NCBI GenBank assembly: GCA_938003885.1
Contig: CALKWT010000054.1
Location: forward strand, 1 to 38,020
Reading direction: 5' to 3'
Source: an uncultured Balneolaceae bacterium
GTDB taxonomy: Bacteria; Bacteroidota; Rhodothermia; Balneolales; Balneolaceae
Length of the DNA stretch: 38,020 nucleotides
The position numbers were made by a program, and so were the translations under genes. Below the pieces are notes generated by a model that did not search any database, was not told the DNA's origin, and saw nothing but the letters and a program-made list of their open reading frames with translations. This document shows, piece by piece, positions 17,552 to 25,221 of the stretch. Numbering within the stretch: position 1 is the stretch's first letter; every line of letters begins with the position of its first letter.

Positions 17552-17869
17552 ATGATACAACACTGGATCATGATAAAAAAAGCTTTTTTACTGCATTTTG
17601 AGTGGGTTGCACTGCTGGCCATGTTGCTGCTGGCTACCACATTGGATCCCACATCATCCGAGCCATCCTACTGTCTGTTAAAACAGCTGGGGTCAGAACT
17701 CTGTCCGGGCTGCGGCCTGGGGAGATCCATGGCTTTGGCTGCACAGGGTTCTTACCAGGCTTCGATTCAGATGCATCCGATGGGAATTGTTGCCATACCG
17801 GTACTGCTGTTCAGAATAATTCAGCTTCTTATTCGAAATTATCACTATAAAACGGACACATTAGAATGA
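17552..17869 (+). CDS. DUF2752 family membrane protein
   Basis: A 105-aa small membrane protein. It has one N-terminal helix (about 10-28), the family motif LCPGCGLGRSMALAAQG in the middle and a second hydrophobic segment (about 75-92). The CPGCG motif with its downstream Arg defines DUF2752, whose function is unknown. Start may be the ATG at 17552 or at 17570 (MIKKAFLLHF); the second gives a more compact N-terminus. It overlaps the TM2-domain gene by ATGA, a pairing I recall as recurrent in this phylum. Confidence 0.85.
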   Translation: MIQHWIMIKKAFLLHFEWVALLAMLLLATTLDPTSSEPSYCLLKQLGSELCPGCGLGRSMALAAQGSYQASIQMHPMGIVAIPVLLFRIIQLLIRNYHYKTDTLE

Positions 17870-18219
17870 AAGAAATATTAGAACATCTGCCTGAACTTGA
17901 AGGAGAAGAGTCTCAGTATGTTTCCCGCCTGATTGAGACACTGCCGGAGGAAGATAAACGCCTGTTTGCAACGGTGTACCGGTCCCGTAGAAGAGATCCG
18001 GTGCTGATGTTGATACTGGCGCTAGTGGGTTTCTTCGGAGTGGCCGGAATTCACCGGTTCCTCTCCGGCCAGACAGGAATGGGAGTACTGTATCTGCTTA
18101 CCCTCGGACTCTGTTTTATCGGTACCATTGTCGATATGATCAACTACAAAAGCATCGCATTCGAATATAACCGGAAGGTAGCTCTCTCCATTATGGATCA
18201 GATGAAACTTGTGGAGTAA
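17866..18219 (+). CDS. TM2 domain-containing protein
   Basis: A 117-aa protein. The first 45 residues are charged and helical (KEILEHLPELEGEESQYVSR), and a TM2 domain follows: two membrane helices with GFFGVAGIHRFLSGQTGMG between and within them, and the Asp of TIVDMI at the end. TM2 proteins are small inner-membrane proteins of undefined role. It starts inside the DUF2752 stop, so translation is coupled and the two products probably act together. Confidence 0.88.
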   Translation: MKEILEHLPELEGEESQYVSRLIETLPEEDKRLFATVYRSRRRDPVLMLILALVGFFGVAGIHRFLSGQTGMGVLYLLTLGLCFIGTIVDMINYKSIAFEYNRKVALSIMDQMKLVE

Positions 18220-18417
18220 CCGGGAAGAATACCGCCCGGATCCTAATAAGAAGATCAACCATTCTAATGAAGATGGAGTTTGTGGGGTAACCTTCATCAC
18301 AACTCTTATTTTGCAAGCTAGGGGCTGACCCGAAACCTCCGTCCGGTGATTCCGTATCACGGGAAAAGATGAAGGAGTTACTCTCAAGTGGTTTGTCCAT
18401 TAACATACAGGAAGCAT

Positions 18418-19401
18418 GTGAGAATCCCATGTAACATATCCATCGTACTGGCGGCTGCCATACTCATTCTGCCCGCTATCCTTGCGAAATCAGCACTCGG
18501 TTCTCCCGTGGCTCAAACCGGAGACCGGGGCATCGGAATGAATGATCCTTACCGATCTGAACTTTTCCGCGTCCGTGGGGTTCCATCCATTACGATCCAT
18601 ACTTTGGCAGGGGAGATCGAAGTTATCAGAAATCCTGAACTTCAGGGAGTCCAGGTCGATCTCTATGTGGATCACTCTTTCTCATTCTGGTCCCGTTCCA
18701 GGAGCCTGGATGATTATCGTATCATTTTTCAGCAGAGCGGGAATCAAATTGTTGCCTCTGTAGAGGATATCCGATCGGGAAAGAGGGTTCACTACCCGGG
18801 AAGTACGAACTTTACATTCATCGTTCAGATCCCGGGAGATGAGGCATCTCTCAACTTGCGCAGCATCAACGGCGATATCTCTGTAAAGGGGTTCAGCGGC
18901 AATCATTATATTCAGAATCATGCAGGGAACTTGTATCTGGAGAACGTAGAGGGAGAGGTGAGAGCGGCATCAACCGCCGGCAACATTGAACTCCTGGATT
19001 CAGAAGGGGTGCTCTTTGCAAATTCAATCAGCGGGTCGATTTATGTGAAAGGGGCGAAAGGGGAGATCCGCCTGCGCTCTATATCAGGGAATGTGGAGTC
19101 CAGAAATATCTCAGGTACCTTAGTAGCTGCTTCAACGAGTGGAAATATCTATTCAGACTTCAGGAACGTCACTCAGGGAATTCATCTGGAAACGGTCTCC
19201 GGTGACCTGGAGTTGATCATCCCGGGAAGACTGGGATATAGTGTAGATGCCAGAGGCTCCGAGTTTGACTTCCAGAATCTGGATCTGACAATCCATAACC
19301 GGGATTTCAGGACGGAGCATACTTCATTCGTGCTGCGCGACGGGACCATACCTATTCATGTTTCCACTGTGTCGGGTAGAATAAAAATAAGGGAAAGATG
19401 A
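18418..19401 (+). CDS. Secreted DUF4097-type beta-strand repeat protein (putative adhesin family)
   Basis: A protein of about 327 aa with a signal peptide (VRIPCNISIVLAAAILILP...ALGS). The mature part is a chain of short beta-repeats with an S-G-[NSD]-[IV] rhythm: INGDISVKGFSG, AGNLYLENVEG, SGSIYVKGAKG, SGNVESRNISG, SGNIYSDF, SGDLELI, a DUF4097-like right-handed beta structure. I favour the GTG at 18418, preceded by AGGA at a 5-base distance; a GTG at 18388 with AAGGAG 10 bases upstream is the alternative and adds 10 residues. DUF4097 proteins occur in envelope-stress operons such as LiaG of Bacillus. Its stop overlaps the start of the SpoIIE-phosphatase receptor (ATGA), so a shared function is likely. 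Confidence 0.82.
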   Translation: MRIPCNISIVLAAAILILPAILAKSALGSPVAQTGDRGIGMNDPYRSELFRVRGVPSITIHTLAGEIEVIRNPELQGVQVDLYVDHSFSFWSRSRSLDDYRIIFQQSGNQIVASVEDIRSGKRVHYPGSTNFTFIVQIPGDEASLNLRSINGDISVKGFSGNHYIQNHAGNLYLENVEGEVRAASTAGNIELLDSEGVLFANSISGSIYVKGAKGEIRLRSISGNVESRNISGTLVAASTSGNIYSDFRNVTQGIHLETVSGDLELIIPGRLGYSVDARGSEFDFQNLDLTIHNRDFRTEHTSFVLRDGTIPIHVSTVSGRIKIRER

Positions 19402-21677
19402 TGAAGAGGATGGGCAGGATAAATATCAGGGTGTCTCTTTCCTTTATCGTTCTGATCACTATCCTGTCCCCTATGGAGAGCCGGGGAGGTCATGCCGGGC
19501 ACCACTTGCCAGAAAAACGTTTTACGGCGCTGCCCCTTTCTGCAGGAGTGATGGATCCGTTACAGCAGTTCAGTGGATCAGATGAGAACGGCAACCGGGG
19601 GCAGGGGAGCTCTGAAGAAGTTAGTGCAGGAGAAATTGGTAACCTGCCGTCCGGATTCGTTTCTGAAGAGATTTCCGAATCGTCCGATCAATTCAAGCCT
19701 GTAGAGGAGATTGGGCCGGAGAGTCTGAACGGTGATCAGAAGGTGTTTTACATCAGCGATCTATGGAAATACAGACCGGGAGACAATCTGAATTGGGCCA
19801 ACTCCGGGTACGATGATGAAGCGTGGCAGCTGGTTAGTACAAATCTCACAACGGGCGACCTTTCATTTATTGAATGGGATACGATCGGTTGGTTTCGAAA
19901 AAAAGTGAATATCTCGCCGTTACTTGCCGGTAAACCTGTTGCACTGATTGTAGACCGGCATCTGGGTGCGTCTGAAGTCTACCTGAATGGCCGGAAGGTT
20001 CTGGAGCTTGGCACCTTTTCCAAAGTGCCGGGAGTGATGAAGCCCTATGAAGGGAATGAACTGCCGATGATCACCTTTCAGGAAGGTATGAATACGTTAG
20101 CTGTTCGCTATATGAATCCCCTCTCTACTGAGACCGAGGGGTTCTTCGGGTATAATGGTTTCCGGTTTTTACTGGGAGATTGGCAGGCCAATCAGACAGA
20201 GAGGGAAAGTTTTCTGCAATCGTGGACCGGTATGAGCATGTTTTACCTGGGAGTGCTGTTCACTTTCTGGCTTCTCCACTTTCTACTGTTCCTCTTCTAT
20301 CCTAAAGAGAAAAGGAATCTCTATTTCTCCCTCTTCACTGGCGGGTTGATGGTCATCACCTACATATTATACCGGCTTGAACTGATCCGCTATACTGTGG
20401 ATACCATCCAGTATCTGCGTTACGCTGTCTTTTTTGAAATTTTTGTCCTGGTATTTGCCGTCCGTTTTATGCATACGATAGATCAGACGCAGAAGAAAAT
20501 CCATTCCAATCTGATACTGTTGGCTGGTTTAACGGCGGCAGTCATCGTCTGGATCTATCCAGCCCATGCTGTCTGGTTGCGGGATATCGTGATCCTGGTT
20601 CTTATTGTGGAGCTGATCCGGTTACTAGTTCTTATGTTCCGCAGGAAACGTCAGGGGGTATGGGTGATCGGAGCAGGAATGATCGTTTTCGTACTTGCTA
20701 TGGCGGCAAGTGTGCTGATCAACTTCCATGTGATTTCGGGCCGGATGTTGCTGGTAAATGTGGCTGGATCGGGGCTGCTTATCTTATCGATGTCCATATT
20801 TCTCTCCAGAGAATTTGCAGCCACCCAGCACAGGCTGGAGCGGAAGCTCATGGAAGTAAAGGAGCTCTCCCACCGGGCCCTGGAGCAAGAACGCATCAAC
20901 AGCGAAAAAGAGATGGAGACCCGTCTGCTGGAAGCTGAGAATGCACGTAAAACGCGTGAGCTGGAAGAGGCCCGTACCCTGCAGCTCTCCATGCTGCCAA
21001 GAAAGTTGCCGGAGTCTGATTTTTACGATATGTCTGTATATATGGACACGGCTACTGAAGTGGGTGGAGATTATTACGATTACACGACCGGGCCCGGAAA
21101 CACCCTTACATTTGCTCTCGGGGATGCGACAGGACACGGCATGAAAGCAGGAATTATGGTGGCTGCAGCTAAAAGTTACTTCCATTCCCTTGCCAGGGAG
21201 GCGAACGTGACAGATATGCTCAAAAGAATGTCTGCAGGCCTGAACAACATGAATATGAAAATGATGTACATGGGGCTGGTTCTGGCGCGATGTCATGCAG
21301 ATCAGGTGGAGATCACATCCGCAGGGATGCCCCCGGTGCTTCATTATAAGAAGGAGTTAGGAACTGTAGAGCGCGTAGTATTGAAAAGTCTGCCGCTGGG
21401 AAGCAGCATTGAATTTCCGTATGAATCCAGAAAGGCAGTTCTTGCCGAAGGGGACCTTTTACTGCTGATGAGTGATGGCTTGACCGAGCTTTTTAATCCT
21501 GAAAGGGAGATGCTTGGCCTTAAGAAGATTGAAGAGGTTCTGAAGAACTCTGATGGCATGAAGTCGGGCGACATTGTGAATCAGTTAACCCAGCTGATCA
21601 AAACCTGGTCAGGAGGAAAAGAACCTGAAGATGATATCACCTTCCTGATTCTTAAGTACACCGGTAACCAGGCCTGA
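19398..21677 (+). CDS. Seven-TM receptor with extracytoplasmic sandwich domain and SpoIIE (PP2C) phosphatase output
   Basis: A 759-aa signalling protein. A signal-like helix (8-26) and a low-complexity linker lead to a periplasmic galactose-binding-like beta-sandwich (about 115-260, with WKYRPGDNLNWANSGYDDEAW and DRHLGASEVYLNGRKV). Seven hydrophobic segments follow at about 281-300, 308-327, 341-357, 371-388, 394-413, 421-441 and 452-470, a 7TMR-DISM-like layout. A coiled coil (472-530) leads to the SpoIIE-type Ser/Thr phosphatase with metal ligands in VGGD558YYDY, GD576ATGHG, MSD693GLTE and PED745DITFL. By family it would dephosphorylate an anti-sigma antagonist or similar STAS protein in response to a periplasmic signal. 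No such partner gene is in the window. It is translationally coupled to the DUF4097 gene. Confidence 0.9.
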   Translation: MMKRMGRINIRVSLSFIVLITILSPMESRGGHAGHHLPEKRFTALPLSAGVMDPLQQFSGSDENGNRGQGSSEEVSAGEIGNLPSGFVSEEISESSDQFKPVEEIGPESLNGDQKVFYISDLWKYRPGDNLNWANSGYDDEAWQLVSTNLTTGDLSFIEWDTIGWFRKKVNISPLLAGKPVALIVDRHLGASEVYLNGRKVLELGTFSKVPGVMKPYEGNELPMITFQEGMNTLAVRYMNPLSTETEGFFGYNGFRFLLGDWQANQTERESFLQSWTGMSMFYLGVLFTFWLLHFLLFLFYPKEKRNLYFSLFTGGLMVITYILYRLELIRYTVDTIQYLRYAVFFEIFVLVFAVRFMHTIDQTQKKIHSNLILLAGLTAAVIVWIYPAHAVWLRDIVILVLIVELIRLLVLMFRRKRQGVWVIGAGMIVFVLAMAASVLINFHVISGRMLLVNVAGSGLLILSMSIFLSREFAATQHRLERKLMEVKELSHRALEQERINSEKEMETRLLEAENARKTRELEEARTLQLSMLPRKLPESDFYDMSVYMDTATEVGGDYYDYTTGPGNTLTFALGDATGHGMKAGIMVAAAKSYFHSLAREANVTDMLKRMSAGLNNMNMKMMYMGLVLARCHADQVEITSAGMPPVLHYKKELGTVERVVLKSLPLGSSIEFPYESRKAVLAEGDLLLLMSDGLTELFNPEREMLGLKKIEEVLKNSDGMKSGDIVNQLTQLIKTWSGGKEPEDDITFLILKYTGNQA

Positions 21678-21860
21678 AAAATTTTCAACTGACAGGGGAG
21701 AATGACCTCTGTTACGTTGCAGAAAGCATGAATTTGTGCATAGAGGCTGGCACCACCCGTATGAATGAGTGAAATCAATAACAATAAAACGGAAAATTAT
21801 AGTTGAGCTCCATGTTCAGAATGGATGAAACCGTCATTGCGTTTTTTCGTAACGAAATTT

Positions 21861-23258
21861 ATGAACCTTAAAATCCACATATTTCTGACGGGTACGATCC
21901 TGCTACTGGCCGGATCCGTACTTTTCGCGCAGCACAGCGAGACAGAGGATCCCTTCAAACGGGATCCGCTCTTTACACGATCTCTTGACGAGCTGTTTGG
22001 CATCTCTGAGGAGGAACCCGGGGAGGAGGCAGTTCGAGATGAACGAGGAGAACGGAGGGTGCGATACATGGCCTATCGCGGAATAGATCTGGGTGGTAGC
22101 ATCGAGGCGGGGCCTTATCATAGCAGTGCTCTCTACAGCCAATACCCCAATCTGCCAATGATTCACTACAACCGGGTGAACGGGTTATTTCTCGGTCTGC
22201 GAAAAGAACGGATGCAGTGGTACCGCTACAGCCAATTTCTGAATATTCCAGGCATCAACCCACACGGTTTCATCGGGTGGGGTACAGCCTCCAAAGAGTG
22301 GGAATACGCAATCGGGGCTGAAAAATTGATCGGCAGAAAGGGCCACCTCATGGTAGGCGGAGAGTATCACAGAGGGAGCGCCACAGAAGATTTTAACCGG
22401 GTTGGGCTGAATGAAACCACCCTTACTTCACTGATGGCAGGCTACGATTTTCCCGATTATTATAAAATGGAGGGCTTTGGCCTTTATACCTTAGTGCGGA
22501 CCCGGAGATGGCTGGAGGCCGGGATTTCCTACAGCCGCAACAGTTACACTTCCCTTCAGGCGAATACAGACTATTCCATCTTCGGAAAAAGCTCAACATA
22601 TCGCCCCAATCCTCCTCTGGATCCTGAAAGTGACAGCATGGATCTTGCGATTTATTCATTATCGCTTGCATTTAATCCAAGGCTGGCTCTTATCAGTCAT
22701 GATTTTACAATAGGTGCCCAAATAGTGGCTGAATTGGCCGATAATAGCGGTTCAGACTCTGATTACCGATTTAATAAGTTCTTTTCTGAAGTGAAGATGT
22801 TTTATAATTTTGAACCCGGTTCACTCCTCAGCTGGAGAGTTCAGGCAGGAGAAATTACTGGCCGCGCCCCTGCGTTCAAACAGTTCTACCTCGGGGGGAT
22901 AGGTACATTAAGAGGCTCTCCTTATAAATTCTTCTCAGGTAATCAGATGGTTGCCAGCAACATAGAAATAAAACTGGGGCGCCCCTCTGCTGGAAACAGA
23001 CGCTGGATGAGCAATTACCACCTGCATCTTCTGCTCTTTCTGGATTCAGGCTGGACAGGCTCAACGAGCGAACATAGCGGATCAGATGACCCTTTGAGCC
23101 GTCAGTCAGATACTTTGAAGAGTTTCAGGATATCGGATCTGCAACACGATTTTGGCATTGGACTGGGTACAGGAGCCTTCCGTGCAGAACTTGCGTGGCC
23201 GTTGAAAACATTTGATTCAAGCCCTGTCTTCTGGATCCGTTTCAATCCTACTTTTTGA
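21861..23258 (+). CDS. Omp85/BamA-superfamily outer-membrane barrel without POTRA domains
   Basis: A protein of about 465 aa. I choose the ATG at 21861 because it starts a good signal peptide (MNLKIHIFLTGTILLLAG, ending LFAQ); an upstream ATG at 21825 adds 12 residues. After an acidic 60-residue stretch comes a beta-barrel of roughly 16 strands. The Omp85 hallmark is FYLGGIGTLRGSPYKFFSGNQ, equivalent to the VRGF/Y lid-lock motif, followed by ASNIEIKLG. The chain ends in WIRFNPTF, with the C-terminal aromatic residue expected for barrel insertion. There is no room for POTRA repeats, which fits the reported noNterm-Omp85 group. Role unknown. It follows the phosphatase gene by 183 bases (147 from the upstream ATG), so it may be a separate transcript. 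Confidence 0.8.
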   Translation: MNLKIHIFLTGTILLLAGSVLFAQHSETEDPFKRDPLFTRSLDELFGISEEEPGEEAVRDERGERRVRYMAYRGIDLGGSIEAGPYHSSALYSQYPNLPMIHYNRVNGLFLGLRKERMQWYRYSQFLNIPGINPHGFIGWGTASKEWEYAIGAEKLIGRKGHLMVGGEYHRGSATEDFNRVGLNETTLTSLMAGYDFPDYYKMEGFGLYTLVRTRRWLEAGISYSRNSYTSLQANTDYSIFGKSSTYRPNPPLDPESDSMDLAIYSLSLAFNPRLALISHDFTIGAQIVAELADNSGSDSDYRFNKFFSEVKMFYNFEPGSLLSWRVQAGEITGRAPAFKQFYLGGIGTLRGSPYKFFSGNQMVASNIEIKLGRPSAGNRRWMSNYHLHLLLFLDSGWTGSTSEHSGSDDPLSRQSDTLKSFRISDLQHDFGIGLGTGAFRAELAWPLKTFDSSPVFWIRFNPTF

Positions 23259-23554
23259 TTTAGGGTGCAACGCTCATAATCACAAACCGGACCCGGACAG
23301 GCCATTGACAGATATCTCAGAGCACTATTTGAGCCTGTCTGATGCCAAAGGAGCTTGAGGAGGGGCTGCCGTAGCGCCCCGCGCAGAACTTCCGGCAGTG
23401 CACGGCTCACGTATCATTCAGCAATGATGCAGATAGACGGAGAAGGAGACGTCGGCTCTCTATTTACTATATTATAAGTAAGTAAGAGGAGGAGGCTGGA
23501 TTTTGAATATAAACGCCTCTGCCGGGCTGTTACGAAGAGAGAGTGTCGCAGAGT

Positions 23555-23588
23555 AAAAAAAACCTCAAACCGGTCAGGGTTTGAGGTT
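23555..23588 (-). terminator. Strong rho-independent terminator, minus strand
   Basis: On the minus strand AACCTCAAACC pairs with GGTTTGAGGTT (11 bp perfect, 6-base loop), with a run of eight T that begins in the last two stem bases. The plus-strand side has no T run, so it stops a leftward transcript. No recognised minus-strand gene lies upstream of it; the only candidate is the small frame 23595-23843. Confidence 0.8.
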
Positions 23589-23594
23589 AATTAT

Positions 23595-23843
23595 TTAGGG
23601 CATTTGGTTCATGGGACGAACCAAAACTTTTCTTATGAGAGACTTTACGGATTGCCAAATAGAAAGTTTCACTTTTTTCTGAAATAGTTCAGAAAATTTT
23701 ATTCTGTCGGAATCCGGGTAGATGTAACGCCTACTTAGCCTGTTGGCTGGCTGCCGGGTGAAAGAGTGCATCCTTCGATTTCTCCATGCAATCTGAAGCA
23801 TAGCTTTGGCGGAGTGAAAGATGACTCCCCCGATATGAAACAT
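23595..23843 (-). CDS. Possible small basic protein or part of an sRNA, 82 codons, unrecognised
   Basis: The frame starts at an ATG and has an in-frame stop six bases upstream of it. It ends seven bases before a strong terminator stem. The product would be basic and partly helical (KFSELFQKKVKLSIWQSVKS), with no signal peptide or known motif. Codon use is unremarkable. The terminator argues for a real leftward transcript, but it could equally be a non-coding RNA, or the remnant end of a lost gene. I cannot choose between these. Confidence 0.35.
   Translation of the reverse strand: MFHIGGVIFHSAKAMLQIAWRNRRMHSFTRQPANRLSRRYIYPDSDRIKFSELFQKKVKLSIWQSVKSLIRKVLVRPMNQMP
23603..23625 (-). repeat. Hairpin near the 3' end of the predicted minus-strand transcript
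   Basis: TTTGGTTC pairs perfectly with GAACCAAA around a 7-base loop, 15 bases before the terminator stem. It lies inside the last codons of the small frame, so it may instead belong to a structured RNA. Confidence 0.5.
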
Positions 23844-23990
23844 CTTTTAGCTCTTCCGGTATTAAAGCAGATAGAAAAAGTTTAACTTTATTTGAATTGC
23901 CCTAGCCATAAATAAGGCGCAGGCCCGCTCCGTGAATGGAACGATAGAATAGAAAACGGGTGAATCCAATGGGGAACAGAATAGAACATC

Positions 23991-25055
23991 ATGACAGGCA
24001 GTGAAATAATTAAGACGTTACTGATACTCATCCTAACAACAGGGCTGGTTTTTGCAACCAGATTTTCAAGATTCTATAATTCCAATGCAATCCTTTTTAC
24101 AGAGAGCCATGTCGTCCTGTTGAACGAGAGACTGGATACCAATGCGTTGATCCGTACTCTGGAGGAGATGGGAGCTGAGTTTAATGAGGATGAATTAAGA
24201 TGGGCCGCCGGCACTCTGGGATGGAGTACATTTCTCTCTGGCAGGTATGACTTCCATGAGGGCGCACCCTATCAGGAATTTCTCTCGCGGATGGCACTTG
24301 GAATGCAGGACCCTATGCGAGTGACCATTCTTCCGGGGAGCGATCCCTACCGTTTTTCAGGCTTGATGGGGCAGAGATTTCGTGCAGACAGCACCGAGTT
24401 TCTGGAAGTTTTCCGTGACTCGGCAGAACTGGCACTTGAACATAATCTGCGCGGGGACGAACTGTTTGCCAGGATGCTTCCCGATACGTATGATTTCTAC
24501 TGGACTTCAGATGCTGTAACCGTTATCAGCCGAATATTGAGGGAGTTCAACAGCCGCGTGACGGAGGGGATGGCAGCCGAGATCAGCAGAAGTCCGCTCT
24601 CCCTCAATGAAATTGTGACCCTGGCTTCTATAACAGAGCTGGAGGCCAGGTACAGCGACGAGAAAGCCAGAATTTCAGGGCTCTATCTGAACCGTCTGGA
24701 GACAGGAATGCTACTTCAGGCCGACCCTACCGTACTCTATTCCCTCGGCGAACGCCGAAGGCTTCTGTTTGAAGATTACAGGGTAGAGCACCCCTACAAT
24801 ACGTACCTGCACCCGGGATTACCCCCCGGTCCGATCACAAATCCTGACCTGGCCTCCATACGATCGGTTCTAAACCCGGAACAGCATGATTATCTCTATA
24901 TGGTTGCCACTCCCGACGGATATCACAAATTTTCACGAACGTTTAGTGAACATAGACAGGCAAGTGAAGAGTGGAGGCGATGGATTCAGGAGCAGTACAG
25001 AATTCGGGACGAAGGTGTGGAGCAACAGACAGGGGAGACGGGAATCGGCGGGTGA
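23991..25055 (+). CDS. mltG: Endolytic murein transglycosylase MltG (YceG-like)
   Basis: A 354-aa inner-membrane lytic enzyme that cuts nascent glycan strands. An N-terminal helix (residues 5-22) anchors it; a LysM-like region follows (about 35-115). The catalytic domain has LASITELEAR with the presumed catalytic Glu216 (canonical ASIVEKE), GLYLNRLETGMLLQADPTVLYSLG, and HPYNTYLHPGLPPGPITNP. The Lys after the catalytic Glu is Leu here. The last 25 residues are polar and variable. It is the final gene of the plus-strand series, standing alone after the 732-bp gap and converging on the TPR/periplasmic-binding gene. Confidence 0.94.
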   Translation: MTGSEIIKTLLILILTTGLVFATRFSRFYNSNAILFTESHVVLLNERLDTNALIRTLEEMGAEFNEDELRWAAGTLGWSTFLSGRYDFHEGAPYQEFLSRMALGMQDPMRVTILPGSDPYRFSGLMGQRFRADSTEFLEVFRDSAELALEHNLRGDELFARMLPDTYDFYWTSDAVTVISRILREFNSRVTEGMAAEISRSPLSLNEIVTLASITELEARYSDEKARISGLYLNRLETGMLLQADPTVLYSLGERRRLLFEDYRVEHPYNTYLHPGLPPGPITNPDLASIRSVLNPEQHDYLYMVATPDGYHKFSRTFSEHRQASEEWRRWIQEQYRIRDEGVEQQTGETGIGG

Positions 25056-25221
25056 AATATAATCACCTTATTATTGTTAAGCGGGATATTTTGAAAACCT
25101 GTCAAAAAGAACTTTGAAATAAATGAAGAGCACTTCTCTTTCAATTCCTCTGTAACCACACTTTCTATGGACGGTTAAACTCTCGTTCCGCTGCTCCAGA
25201 ATGAAGCATGAGGGAGAAGCA

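Larger units (their letters stand above)
23259..23990. other. 732-bp gene-poor gap before mltG
   Basis: The left part (23259-23550) has only weak inverted repeats, for example GACAGGC/GCCTGTC at 23296-23302 and 23333-23339. The right part holds a strong minus-strand terminator (23555-23588), a second hairpin (23603-23625) and a small minus-strand frame (23595-23843). No tRNA, tmRNA, RNase P or SRP RNA signature was recognised. Confidence 0.5.

Noticed and set aside
17512..17652. 47-codon N-terminal extension of the TonB-dependent receptor
   Set aside because: It runs into the divergent DUF2752 coding sequence and has no signal-peptide features; the ATG at 17511 begins a classical signal peptide.
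18220..18387. Imperfect inverted repeat CCGGTGAT/ATCACGGG before the DUF4097 gene
   Set aside because: Short, mismatched and without a T tract or conserved context; not distinguishable from chance.
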